This document shows positions 36,637 through 46,333 of a DNA stretch of 64,000 bases, one piece after another. Source of the DNA: Chitinibacter bivalviorum (lineage in GTDB: Bacteria; Pseudomonadota; Gammaproteobacteria; Burkholderiales; Chitinibacteraceae); contig NZ_CP058627.1 in the NCBI RefSeq assembly GCF_013403565.1, positions 2,108,001 to 2,172,000 on the forward strand, read 5' to 3'. The number at the start of each line of letters is the position of its first letter. The first letter of the stretch is position 1. The notes under the pieces are model-generated. The model was not told the origin of the DNA. It saw only the letters and a list, made by a program, of their open reading frames with translations, and did no database searches. Position numbers and translations under genes: made by a program.

Positions 36637-37515
36637 TTACTCCTCGCCCCGGCGCATCACCGTGGCTTTGTAATTTTGATAAAACGAAATCATTGCTTGG
36701 TAGATGGGGCCAGGAACGCCTTTTCCTACTACCCGTCCATCTAATTGGACAATCGGTAAAATCTCTTTTGACGACGAGGTCAGCCAGACCTCATCGGCAT
36801 TGCGCAACATGGCCTCACTCACCTCACCCAAGACCAAAGGCAATCCATGGCTTTGGGCCAGCTCGATGACCAGCTCGTAGGTAATGCCAGCGAGCATATG
36901 CTCGCCAGTTTGCGGGGCATAAATCACGCCTTGCTGCACAATAAAAATATTGCTCGCCGCGCCTTCAATCATCAGACCATCGCGCAGCATAATCGTCTCG
37001 GCGGCACCAGCCTCTACCGCCTGTTGCTTGGCCAGCACATTGGCCAGCAGCGAAATCGCTTTGATGTCACAGCGTTGCCAGCGCAGATCGCGCGTCGTTA
37101 CCGCAGCAACACCCAGCTCGTAGGCACGCGCTGGCGGTAGCTCCAAGGGGTCGGCCAAAGCAAATACAGTCGGAACTGTTTCACCCGCTGGAAATGCATG
37201 ATTCCGCGGATAAGCCACACCCCTGGTGACCTGCACATACACGGATTGATCAGCAAAGCTTTGCTTGGCGACCAGATCAAGCACCAAGGCACGCCATTGC
37301 GCTTGCGTATATGGATTGCACAGCTGAATCGCGGCCAAACTATTGGTCAAACGAGCCAAATGCTCATCGAGTCGAAATGGCCGGCGTGAGTACACCGGGA
37401 TCATTTCATACACCCCATCGCCAAACAAAAATCCGCGATCCATCACGGAGATATTCAGTTCGTTCAATGGCGCAAATTGGCCATTTAAATAAGCAATTAG
37501 TTGCGGTATGGGCAT
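36637..37515 (-). CDS. Branched-chain/D-amino-acid aminotransferase family protein (class IV)
   Basis: This is a PLP enzyme of fold type IV, 292 residues from the ATG at 37515 with GGAG eight bases upstream; an in-frame GTG lies at 37524. MDRGFLFGDGVYEMIPVY is the entry motif. The PLP lysine is in CDIKAISLLANVLAKQ, and IEGAASNIFIV is the phosphate site. The position before ybeD-lipB is the usual place of D-alanine aminotransferase (Dat) in this group, so D-amino acid specificity is likely. Confidence 0.88.
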   Translation of the reverse strand: MPIPQLIAYLNGQFAPLNELNISVMDRGFLFGDGVYEMIPVYSRRPFRLDEHLARLTNSLAAIQLCNPYTQAQWRALVLDLVAKQSFADQSVYVQVTRGVAYPRNHAFPAGETVPTVFALADPLELPPARAYELGVAAVTTRDLRWQRCDIKAISLLANVLAKQQAVEAGAAETIMLRDGLMIEGAASNIFIVQQGVIYAPQTGEHMLAGITYELVIELAQSHGLPLVLGEVSEAMLRNADEVWLTSSSKEILPIVQLDGRVVGKGVPGPIYQAMISFYQNYKATVMRRGEE

Positions 37516-37660
37516 GCTCAGCACTCCAGTGGCAGTATTTTACTCTTTTGCTCGCTTTGCGGGCAGCGAAAAGCTTTCCTCATCACGACTATTGGCAAGC
37601 ATCGTCGTTCGCGCCTATACTGAGCAGGCACTTTCAAACGACTGTTTTAATGGAGTTGTC

Positions 37661-37927
37661 ATGACCGATTTAGCCCAACGCTTTCAAGTTGCTCAAAATG
37701 AAGTTGTCGAGCTTAATGAAGCACCCGATGTTCAAACCAAGCTGAAATTGTATGCCATGTTCAAACAAGCCAGCGAAGGTGACGTACAGGGCGAGCGCCC
37801 TTCTGCCATTCAATTTGTGGCCCAAGCCAAATACGACGCCTGGACCAAACTGGCCGGGCAAAGCAAAGAACAAGCCATGCAAGACTATGTCAATCTGGTA
37901 GAACAACTCAAAGCCAACGATGAATAA
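37661..37927 (+). CDS. Acyl-CoA-binding protein
   Basis: This is an 88-residue four-helix ACBP. The family motif YAMFKQASEGDVQGERPS and KYDAWTKLAGQSKEQAMQDY are present. It binds long-chain acyl-CoA in the cytosol. The ATG at 37661 has GGAG six bases upstream; the longer frame would run into the aminotransferase promoter. Such proteins are scattered among proteobacteria. Confidence 0.93.
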   Translation: MTDLAQRFQVAQNEVVELNEAPDVQTKLKLYAMFKQASEGDVQGERPSAIQFVAQAKYDAWTKLAGQSKEQAMQDYVNLVEQLKANDE

Positions 37928-37946
37928 TCGCTCAGCGCCAAAATAC

Positions 37947-37974
37947 AAAAGCCACATTGAATGTGGCTTTTTTC
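37947..37974. terminator. Bidirectional terminator between ACBP gene and GGDEF-EAL gene
   Basis: AAAAGCCACAT (37947-37957), TGA, ATGTGGCTTTT (37961-37971), then TTC. It lies between two convergent genes. Confidence 0.88.
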
Positions 37975-37976
37975 GT

Positions 37977-40900
37977 TTAATAACTTGGCACGCTAATATC
38001 TGGCAATGTTAATTGCTTTTGCTCCATTAACAGCTTTTTGAAAGGCTCGGCCTGAATCGGCTTGCTAAACAAAAAGCCTTGAATCGAATCGGTCTCGCCC
38101 CGACACAAAAACTCCAACTGCGCCTCGGTTTCAACACCTTCGGCGAGTACCGACATACCCAGTGTTTTACCCAGCCCGATAATCGCCAATACAATCGCGG
38201 CATCATTGGGGTCTGAGCTGATATCACGCACAAAGCTCTGGTCCACTTTGAGTTTATCAAACGCAAAACGTTTCAAATATGAAAGGCTGGAATACCCGGT
38301 ACCAAAATCATCGAGCGATAATTTAACCCCGAGCTGCTTAATACCGTGCAACATGGTCATCACGTGCTCGACTTCCTGCATCACAACCGACTCAGTGACT
38401 TCTAGCTCAAGATATTTGGCATCCAAGCCAGCAATATCGAGCGCTTCTTGGATCAACTCCAGCAAATTAGCTTGATGCAATTGCAGTGGAGAGAGATTCA
38501 CTGCGACGGTAATGGGCGGCAGGCCATCGCGTTGCCATTGTGCGGCCAATTCGCAGGAGCGGCGCAACACCCAGTTGCCGAGCGGTACAATCATGCGAGA
38601 CTCTTCGGCAATCGGGATAAATTTGCCCGGCGGAATCAGCCCTTGCTCAGGGTGATTCCAGCGCACCAAAGCTTCGGCACCGATGATTTTGCCGTGACTC
38701 AAACTCACTTGAGGCTGGAAATACACCTCAAACTCACCGCGCGAAAGTGCATCACGCATATTGGCTTCAATACTGAGGCGCTCGGATGCCCGCGCATTCA
38801 TGTCTGCGGTGAAAAACTGATAATTATTACGGCCATTATTTTTGGCCTGATACATCGCCACATCGGCATTTTTGATCAGCTCATCGGCATCTTGACCATC
38901 ATCGGGGTACACACTGATCCCGATCGAAGTCGAAGTGGCAAAATTGCCCGCCTCTAAATGAAATGCCTCACCAAAAGAGGACAAAATGCGATCCGCAACA
39001 TCACCAGCGACCAGCACATTAGGCAAATCAGCCAGCACCAGTACAAATTCATCACCACCTAGGCGAGATAAAATATCTTGTTTGCCGACAATACTGCGTA
39101 AACGCGACGCTACCTGCGCCAGCACCATATCGCCAGCGGCATGACCCAACGAGTCATTAATGGTTTTGAAGCGATCCAGATCGAGAAATAGCAGCGCTAA
39201 TTTGCGCTTATAACGCTCGGCCGAGGCCAAAGCCAGACGCAGCTCATCGCGTAATAAATTACGATTGGCCAAGCCCGTTACCGTATCGAAATTGGCCAAC
39301 TCGGTGATTTTGTCTTGGGCTTCTTTGCGCTCGGTAATATCAGTCATCGTACCGATCAGGCGGCTTGGTTTGCCGCGCGAATCAAAATCGACAAACTTAC
39401 CACGCGTCTGAAACCACAAATACTCGCCTGATTTAACCCGACGTCTGAAATCCACCGCAAATTGCGCCGAATTACCAACGTAATAATCGCGATAAGCCGA
39501 CACCGCTTGCTCTCGATCGGTGGGATGCAGTTGTTCTTTCCACTTCTCAAACGTCTCGATCAGCTCACCGGGTTGATAGCCGAGCAATTTATCGTACTCA
39601 GGGCTAGTAACCGCCGTGCGGCGGCCATCAAGTGGCATATCAAACAGGCCTGTACTGGAGGCTTCGAGTGCCAAGCGCAATTGTTGCTCAGATTTAACGA
39701 TGGCCTCTTCCGCCATACGCCGCTCGGAAATATCCCTGACAACGGCACAGTTATATTCCTGCCCTTTGAACAAAATGTAGTTGGAATACACTTCACTCGG
39801 GAATTCTTCCCCTGTGCGGGTGCGCAAAGTAATTTCGTCAAACAAATGACGATGATGGCGTAGACGCTGCCAAAATTTGGGCCAGGTTTCCGCTTTGAAG
39901 TTTGGGTTAATATCGCGAAAGCGCATTCCCAGTAAATCGCGTTCACCATAGCCTAGGCGCTTGCAACTCGTTGCATTAACGTAGCGAATATGACCTTGCG
40001 GGTCGAGCCACACCGCCATATCCGCGCCATTTTCAACCGCAACCTTGGTCAAATACAAATCCGCCTCGGTGCGCTCTAAACGGTGTAGTTGCTGTAACAC
40101 GTAGAGCAATAAGCCCGCACCCGATAACAATAGCAATAAAGCGATGGCCACATTGACCATGGTTTCTTGCCGCCAAGGCGCCAGCACCAATTCGCGATCG
40201 ATCCCGACTGAAACCCCCATCGGCCAGCCCTGTACACGCCGCCAGCCAAAAATACGCGTTACCTGATCGCTTTTACTGGTTTCGTAAAATACGCCGCTCG
40301 GGGTGTCGCGAAACACCTTGTCAAAAAAATCACGCTGCGAAATATCGCGCCCGATTTCTTCTTTAGCGACAGGAAAACGCACTAGCGAAATACCATCATC
40401 GCGGAATAATCGAATCACCAGACCGCGATTAAGATTGATCGAGTCATAAAATTGCTGGTAATAATCGGGATCAAGCCCCGCAATCAGCACGCCGGTAAAT
40501 TTAGTTTGTTTATCAATCAGCCCAGTGGTAAATGGGATCGTATCGCGCATTCCGGTCGGATCGGGCTGCTGCTCGCCGATGTAATACGGTGACTGCGGGC
40601 GTGAACGTGTGGCACGGAAATATTGCAGGCTCGATAAATTATGCGGTGATACAGGATGCTGCAAATTGGAGGCGGCCAACTCACCATCGGGATACGCAAG
40701 CGCAATCGAATTCATTTGCGGATAGCGCGCCACGGTGCGCTGCATATAGGCATGCAGACAGGCGGCGTCTTTGGCGGCGACGCAGGAGTTAAACACCTCA
40801 TCGCGCTCAATGCTATTGAGTGAGGATAAAGTCCCCTCCATCGTGCGGCCTACGTGCTCTTCCATCGTGCGGGCCAGCAGCAGCATTTCTTGCTCGGACT

Positions 40901-41057
40901 TCGCCAAGGTCTCGGAGCGACTACGCCAAATCGACTGGGCAAGAATCGCCAGTGCAATAAAACACACGCACAAAGACAAAATGACCAGCACTTTGCGGAT
41001 ACGACCGAATGAATATCCGGTTTCCTCCACCTGCTGGTTCAAACGATTACGAGGCAC
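37977..41057 (-). CDS. Cyclic-di-GMP turnover protein: Cache-PAS-PAS-GGDEF-EAL
   Basis: This is a 1026-residue membrane sensor. TM1 lies near residues 22-41, a periplasmic Cache-type domain near 45-298, TM2 near 301-320, two PAS domains near 335-450 and 455-578, GGDEF at 667-671 (RLGGDEFVLVL) and EAL at 795-797 (GAEALVRWNH). Both motifs are intact, so either diguanylate cyclase or phosphodiesterase activity is possible. The product-inhibition RxxD motif before GGDEF is GKQD, so it is degenerate. The signal is unknown. Confidence 0.95.
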   Translation of the reverse strand: MPRNRLNQQVEETGYSFGRIRKVLVILSLCVCFIALAILAQSIWRSRSETLAKSEQEMLLLARTMEEHVGRTMEGTLSSLNSIERDEVFNSCVAAKDAACLHAYMQRTVARYPQMNSIALAYPDGELAASNLQHPVSPHNLSSLQYFRATRSRPQSPYYIGEQQPDPTGMRDTIPFTTGLIDKQTKFTGVLIAGLDPDYYQQFYDSINLNRGLVIRLFRDDGISLVRFPVAKEEIGRDISQRDFFDKVFRDTPSGVFYETSKSDQVTRIFGWRRVQGWPMGVSVGIDRELVLAPWRQETMVNVAIALLLLLSGAGLLLYVLQQLHRLERTEADLYLTKVAVENGADMAVWLDPQGHIRYVNATSCKRLGYGERDLLGMRFRDINPNFKAETWPKFWQRLRHHRHLFDEITLRTRTGEEFPSEVYSNYILFKGQEYNCAVVRDISERRMAEEAIVKSEQQLRLALEASSTGLFDMPLDGRRTAVTSPEYDKLLGYQPGELIETFEKWKEQLHPTDREQAVSAYRDYYVGNSAQFAVDFRRRVKSGEYLWFQTRGKFVDFDSRGKPSRLIGTMTDITERKEAQDKITELANFDTVTGLANRNLLRDELRLALASAERYKRKLALLFLDLDRFKTINDSLGHAAGDMVLAQVASRLRSIVGKQDILSRLGGDEFVLVLADLPNVLVAGDVADRILSSFGEAFHLEAGNFATSTSIGISVYPDDGQDADELIKNADVAMYQAKNNGRNNYQFFTADMNARASERLSIEANMRDALSRGEFEVYFQPQVSLSHGKIIGAEALVRWNHPEQGLIPPGKFIPIAEESRMIVPLGNWVLRRSCELAAQWQRDGLPPITVAVNLSPLQLHQANLLELIQEALDIAGLDAKYLELEVTESVVMQEVEHVMTMLHGIKQLGVKLSLDDFGTGYSSLSYLKRFAFDKLKVDQSFVRDISSDPNDAAIVLAIIGLGKTLGMSVLAEGVETEAQLEFLCRGETDSIQGFLFSKPIQAEPFKKLLMEQKQLTLPDISVPSY

Positions 41058-41266
41058 AGAGTGATTTCTCTTTTTATCAGCACAAGGACAAAGACGGCAA
41101 ATGTACTCTCATTTTTATGACAAAGCGCCCTGATTGCAAGTAATGCGCTTAATTCGTCGCAAAACCAATCGCGATTTTTAATAAATGCCTTTATTTTAAG
41201 CAATGCAGTTGCAACATGCCCCAAGCGATTGCCGATCTATATAATCAGTTACTCATACAGGGCTCA

Positions 41267-41887
41267 ATGAATATGAATTTTAATCTCTGGCTTATTTTTT
41301 TAGCGACCACATTATTTATCTCGGCGACCCCCGGCCCCAATATGCTGTTAATGCTAAGCCACGGTGTGCGTTATGGCTGGCAAGCCACTTTAGCCACGAT
41401 GGCGGGCGCGATTACGGGTTTGGCCATTTTGATTGGGCTTTCAGCCCTTGGGGTCGGCGCTATTTTGGCGGCTTCAGTGACTTTATTTACCGCGCTGAAA
41501 ATTGTCGGCGGGCTGTATCTGGTCTATTTGGGGGTGCAATGCTGGCGCGCAGGCGACACTTTGCGCTTGCCCACTCGTGAAGCCGATAGCGCCAAAGCCC
41601 GTTACCAGACGGGTCTGGCGGTGGCCTTATCCAACCCCAAAGCGATTTTATTTGCTGGCGCATTTTTACCGCAATTTATTGACCTTAATTTACCGCAAGG
41701 GATGCAGTGGGCTATTTTGCTCAGCTCATTTTTTGTGATCGAAGTGAGCTGGCAAATCGCCTACGCTTGGGGTGGTAATCGTCTGGCGCACTGGCTACAA
41801 GGCGCGGGGCGTATTCGCTTTTTTAATCGCAGCTGCGGTGCGGCATTCTGGCTAGTGGGTGGTATGCTGGCCTTTGCGCGTAAATAG
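41267..41887 (+). CDS. LysE/RhtB family amino-acid exporter
   Basis: This is a 206-residue inner-membrane protein with about six helices. The N-terminal TPGPNMLLMLSHGVRYGWQA and GLYLVYLGVQCWRAG are family signatures. It exports amino acids (threonine/homoserine/lysine type); the substrate is not predictable here. The ATG at 41267 or the one at 41273 is likely; the frame to 41216 adds unsupported residues. Confidence 0.93.
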   Translation: MNMNFNLWLIFLATTLFISATPGPNMLLMLSHGVRYGWQATLATMAGAITGLAILIGLSALGVGAILAASVTLFTALKIVGGLYLVYLGVQCWRAGDTLRLPTREADSAKARYQTGLAVALSNPKAILFAGAFLPQFIDLNLPQGMQWAILLSSFFVIEVSWQIAYAWGGNRLAHWLQGAGRIRFFNRSCGAAFWLVGGMLAFARK

Positions 41888-41960
41888 ATCCAGATACATA
41901 CCCCACGTATTGCCATGAAGATATTAATTTTAAATACACCCAAAGCAATACCCAACAATA

Positions 41961-41989
41961 AAAAAGACCGCCGCAGCGGTCTTTTTTAT
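41961..41989. terminator. Bidirectional terminator between lysE-type gene and RND operon
   Basis: AAAAAGACCGC (41961-41971), CGCA, GCGGTCTTTTT (41976-41986). Perfect 11-bp stem between convergent genes. Confidence 0.9.
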
Positions 41990-42003
41990 TTGGTCACAGA
42001 TGT

Positions 42004-45000
42004 TTATGCCGCAGCTTTTTTACGGCGACGGCCAAGCCATTGCACGAAGTCATCCACAAATGTGAATACCACGGGCACGACGAGCAAGGACAGGAAAGTC
42101 GAGGTAATCAAGCCACCAATCACAGCAATCGCCATTGGTGCGCGGAAACTGGCATCCACGCCCCAACCAATAGCAATCGGCAACATCCCCGCGCCCATCG
42201 CAATGGTCGTCATCACAATTGGCCGCGCCCGTTTACGACCGGCATCCATCAGCGCCTCAAAGCGGCTCATACCTTCACGACGCGCCACAATCGCGTATTC
42301 CACCAGCAAGATCGAGTTTTTGGTCGCAATCCCCATCAACATAATCAAGCCAATCAACGATGGCATCGCAAATGCACTATTGGCCACCAGCAGCGCGACA
42401 AACGCACCACCAATCGACAAGGGCAGTGCTGCCAAAATCGTCACCGGCTGCATAAAGTCGCGGAACAGCAGCACCAGCACCATATAGATACACAGCACCC
42501 CCGTCAGCATCGCCAAGCCAAAGCTGGCAAACAATTTGCCCATTTCCTCGGCGTCACCAAACTCGGCGCGCGTTACACCAGCGGGTAGATTTTTGAACGC
42601 GGGCAATTGCGCCACTTCCGCGCTCACATCACCCAAGGGGCGACCATTGAGCTCGACGTCAAAAATCACATTACGCGCTCTGTCGTAGCGACTAATCAGG
42701 CTAGGGCCACTCGAAATTTCCACATCGGCCACTTGGCCCAACATCACCTCACCGCCATTGCTCGCTGGTACGCGCAAACGCTTGATTTGCTCCAGATCGC
42801 TGCGGAATGAATCAGGCAAGCGCACCACGACGGGCACTTGGCGCTCGGGCAGATTGAGCTTGGCCAGCGCGGTATCAAAATCACCCACTGTCGCCACCCG
42901 CACCGTATCGGCAATCGCCAGCGAGGTCACGCCCATATCAGCTGCTTTAGCCATATCAGGGCGAATAATCAGCTCTGGGCGAACAAGACTGGCGCTGGAT
43001 GTCACCGCACCAATCCCAGGCAAAGTGCGCAAGTCTTTTTCAGCATTCGCTGCGGCCAGCGCCAGTGCTTCAGGATCATCCGATTTGATAATCATCTGCA
43101 GCTTTTCGCCCGACTGCCCCAAGCCCACGGTCACGCGTGCGCCCGGCAAGACCGCCAAAGCATCGCGAATACTTTTCTCGATCACCGTTTTTTTCACCGG
43201 ACGCTCTTCACGCGCCGCCAAGGTCAACGTCAGATTGGCCTTGTTCACGCCGCTGCTGCCGCCAGCAAACGGATCAGCCCCTGCTTTACCATCGCCAACC
43301 GCAGTGTAGATGCGGGTAATGTATTTCTGCTTTTCCAAAATATGGCGCGCCTGCTCGGCTACCGCAAACGTGTCTTTCAGCGTTGCGCCCGGTGGCAACT
43401 CGATTTTGACCAAGGTTTGCGATCGATCATCGGCCGGAACAAAGCCTTTGGGCAGTAAAGGCACCAAAGCGAGCGAGCCGATAAAAAACAAAATCGAAAA
43501 TAGCGCGGTTAATTTACGGTGATTTAAGCACCATTCGGCCAAGCGCAAATACGCTTTCATCACGCGGCCTTCAGTTTCCTGATGCACTATCGGCTTGAGC
43601 AAATACGCCGCCATCATTGGCGTGAGCAATCGCGCCACCACCAAGGACGCCATCACCGCCAGCGCCGCGGTCCAGCCAAACGAGATAAAGAATTTACCCG
43701 GAATACCGCCCATAAAGGCCGTTGGCAAGAATACCGCCACCAAGGCAAACGTCGTTGCGACCACCGCCAAGCCAATTTCATCGGCGGCCTCCATCGCGGC
43801 TTGATACGGCGTTTTGCCCATCCGCAAATGGCGAACGATATTTTCAATCTCAACAATCGCATCGTCGACCAAAATCCCGACCACCAAGGCCAGTGACAGC
43901 AAGGTCACGGTATTGAGTGTAAAGCCCATCAAATACATACCGATAAAGGTCGGCAACACAGACAAAGGCAAGGCGGCAGCGGACACCAAAGTCGCACGCC
44001 AGTCGCGCAAGAAGAACCACACCACGATCACGGCCAGCAGCGCGCCTTCGTACAACAAGCCCATCGAGCCATCAAAGCCTTCTTGCACTGGCTCTGCCAT
44101 GTCGTAAGCACTGGTGATTTCCAGTGCCGGATGTTCGGCTTTGAGCTTGGCCAAAGCCTTCATCACTTCCGCTTTAACGGCCGTTTCACTTGCACCACGC
44201 GAACGGGTGATTTCAAAACCCACCACCGGTTTGCCATCGAGCTGCGCAATCGAGCGGCGCTCGGCGACGGTATCTTCGATGGTGGCAATTTGATCAAGGC
44301 GCACTCGGCGACCATCGCTGAGCGAGATTTCCATTTTCGCCAGCTCGGCCACGGTTTGTACCGTCGCGATCGTGCGCAAGGCCTGCTCTGAGCCGCCCAA
44401 ATCAGCACGGCCACCCGAGCCATCTTTTTGCGTGCGCGCCAATTGGCGCGAAACATCGCTGCTACTCACGCCCAAGGACGTCATGCGCTCGGGGTCGAGC
44501 TCGATCCGCACTTCGCGCGTGACACCGCCGACGCGGGCGACCTTGCCCACACCGGGTACAGAGCGCACCGCACGGGTGATTTTATTATCTACAAACCAAG
44601 ACAATTGCTCTTCGTCGAGCTGCTTATCGGCCACCGTGTACACCAGAAACGGCACGCCAGAAAACTCGACTTTGCCAATCACTGGGTCTTTCATATCGGC
44701 AGGCAATTCACCGCGCACATTCGACACCGCATCGCGCACATCATCAACCGCATCGCTGATGGGTTTTTCCAGCTCGAATTCAACATTCAAGCTGACCACG
44801 CCATCGGTGATATTGCTGTACACATGCTTGACGCCTTGCAGCGCTGACACCGAGTTTTCGAGCTTGCGCGCAACTTCGGTTTCCAGCTGCGCCGGAGCAG
44901 CGCCATCGAGTACCGCGGTCACCGTGACCATCGGCAATTCGATGTCTGGGAAATCCTGCACCTTCATTTTGTGAAACGACATCAGCCCCGCCAATGACAG

Positions 45001-45063
45001 CAACACAAACAGCATAATGGCCGGAATCGGGTTTTTAATCGACCAAGCAGAAAAATTCATCAT
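42004..45063 (-). CDS. RND multidrug efflux transporter, inner-membrane permease (HAE1 family)
   Basis: This is a proton-driven pump of 1019 residues with two repeated halves of six membrane helices and large periplasmic loops. The membrane proton-relay pair is visible in GILVDDAIVEIENIVRH, and the second half has AIVARREGMSRFEALMDAGR. The start is MM, either codon. It is the last gene of the tripartite operon: outer-membrane factor, adaptor, pump, 75 bp after the adaptor. Substrates unknown; the TetR partner suggests drug or solvent efflux. Confidence 0.95.
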   Translation of the reverse strand: MMNFSAWSIKNPIPAIMLFVLLSLAGLMSFHKMKVQDFPDIELPMVTVTAVLDGAAPAQLETEVARKLENSVSALQGVKHVYSNITDGVVSLNVEFELEKPISDAVDDVRDAVSNVRGELPADMKDPVIGKVEFSGVPFLVYTVADKQLDEEQLSWFVDNKITRAVRSVPGVGKVARVGGVTREVRIELDPERMTSLGVSSSDVSRQLARTQKDGSGGRADLGGSEQALRTIATVQTVAELAKMEISLSDGRRVRLDQIATIEDTVAERRSIAQLDGKPVVGFEITRSRGASETAVKAEVMKALAKLKAEHPALEITSAYDMAEPVQEGFDGSMGLLYEGALLAVIVVWFFLRDWRATLVSAAALPLSVLPTFIGMYLMGFTLNTVTLLSLALVVGILVDDAIVEIENIVRHLRMGKTPYQAAMEAADEIGLAVVATTFALVAVFLPTAFMGGIPGKFFISFGWTAALAVMASLVVARLLTPMMAAYLLKPIVHQETEGRVMKAYLRLAEWCLNHRKLTALFSILFFIGSLALVPLLPKGFVPADDRSQTLVKIELPPGATLKDTFAVAEQARHILEKQKYITRIYTAVGDGKAGADPFAGGSSGVNKANLTLTLAAREERPVKKTVIEKSIRDALAVLPGARVTVGLGQSGEKLQMIIKSDDPEALALAAANAEKDLRTLPGIGAVTSSASLVRPELIIRPDMAKAADMGVTSLAIADTVRVATVGDFDTALAKLNLPERQVPVVVRLPDSFRSDLEQIKRLRVPASNGGEVMLGQVADVEISSGPSLISRYDRARNVIFDVELNGRPLGDVSAEVAQLPAFKNLPAGVTRAEFGDAEEMGKLFASFGLAMLTGVLCIYMVLVLLFRDFMQPVTILAALPLSIGGAFVALLVANSAFAMPSLIGLIMLMGIATKNSILLVEYAIVARREGMSRFEALMDAGRKRARPIVMTTIAMGAGMLPIAIGWGVDASFRAPMAIAVIGGLITSTFLSLLVVPVVFTFVDDFVQWLGRRRKKAAA

Positions 45064-45138
45064 GAATCCTTCGCGAACATACCAACACAGGTATATCTAC
45101 AGAGATATTGAATAGTAATGCCTACAGGGCAATACCCA

Positions 45139-46281
45139 TTATTTCGTAACGACACGCACCGTATCGCCATCGGCCAAGAAGCCCGCACCGCTGGCCACCA
45201 CTTGCGCATCGGGCGCAATGCCTTCGACTTCCATCATGCCTTCAGCCTGACGACCGAGCTTGACGCGCACTTGTTTGACCTTGCTGCCCGACTGCATCAC
45301 AAACACATTGGCAAAACCGTCGCGCAGCAAAATGGCGCTACCTGGCAAAGTCAGCGCTTTGCCCTGACCTACCGCGATATTGCCTTTGGCAAACATGCCG
45401 GGCTTGGCAGCGCCTAGGCCGCTTTCGTCGTTTTTAATATCGACATAAACGATGACATTGCGCGTTTTGGTATCAACCGTCGGCGCAACCTGACGCACTT
45501 TACCGCTGAGCACCTTGCCAGTCGGTACTGCCAAGGAGACATCTTGCCCCACTTTAATGCGAGCGCTTTCGCTAGAGGTCACTTCAGCCTGCCATTCCAA
45601 ACGGCCTTTGCGCACCAGTTTGAATAGCTCTTGCCCGGGCTGGCTCACCGAGCCCAAGGTCGCGGTGCGTGATGAGATCACACCATCATCTGGCGCGACA
45701 ATGCGTGTTTGATTCATCCGCACGGTTGCGGTGGTCAGCTGCGCTTTGGCGGCCTGTACACGCGCTTGCGCCGTGCGCTCTTGGGTCATGGCCTGCGTAA
45801 TTTGCTGCGCGCTGAGCGAGCCACTCGTGCCCAGTTGGCGTACACGATTGGCGTTTTCTGTCGCTTCATTGAGCGCGGCTTCCGCTTCGGCCACCGAGGC
45901 TTTGGCTTGCGCTAATTCAGCCTGCATCGTTTCATCGTTATAGCGCGCCAATACTTGGCCTTTTTTCACGACATCGCCCACTTGCGCATTCACTTCAATC
46001 AAACGCAAACCACCCACTTCGGTGCCAATTTGCGACTCTTGCCACGCCACGACATTGCCGTTGGCCGAAATATTTTGTGCCCATTCCACCGTTTTTGGCT
46101 TAATCAGCGACACGGTCAGCACAGGCTTGGCCGGCGCAGCTACGTCAGACTTGCCTTCAGATTTTTTATCTGTCGCCACGGCATAAGTGCCGACACCAGC
46201 AACGGCAAAAGCGGCCAATATCGTCACCAGAACTCGGCGGCGGTTTAAATTTGCTGGGATACGATCCAAAAAACGATTCAT
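45139..46281 (-). CDS. RND periplasmic adaptor (membrane fusion protein)
   Basis: This adaptor is 380 residues from the ATG at 46281 (TTGGAGTAGGG upstream). A membrane anchor near residues 15-37 is followed by the barrel-sandwich hybrid (GNVVAWQESQIG, VNAQVGDVVKKGQVLARYN), an alpha-helical hairpin, a second lipoyl-like half (ARIVAPDDGVISSRTATLG) and a beta-barrel. It links the pump to the outer-membrane channel. The longer frame to 46437 overlaps the upstream gene and is rejected. Confidence 0.94.
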   Translation of the reverse strand: MNRFLDRIPANLNRRRVLVTILAAFAVAGVGTYAVATDKKSEGKSDVAAPAKPVLTVSLIKPKTVEWAQNISANGNVVAWQESQIGTEVGGLRLIEVNAQVGDVVKKGQVLARYNDETMQAELAQAKASVAEAEAALNEATENANRVRQLGTSGSLSAQQITQAMTQERTAQARVQAAKAQLTTATVRMNQTRIVAPDDGVISSRTATLGSVSQPGQELFKLVRKGRLEWQAEVTSSESARIKVGQDVSLAVPTGKVLSGKVRQVAPTVDTKTRNVIVYVDIKNDESGLGAAKPGMFAKGNIAVGQGKALTLPGSAILLRDGFANVFVMQSGSKVKQVRVKLGRQAEGMMEVEGIAPDAQVVASGAGFLADGDTVRVVTK

Positions 46282-46333
46282 TACCCTACTCCAATCACGA
46301 TTTAATTTTGAAAGCCCTGCGCCTGAGCGCGGC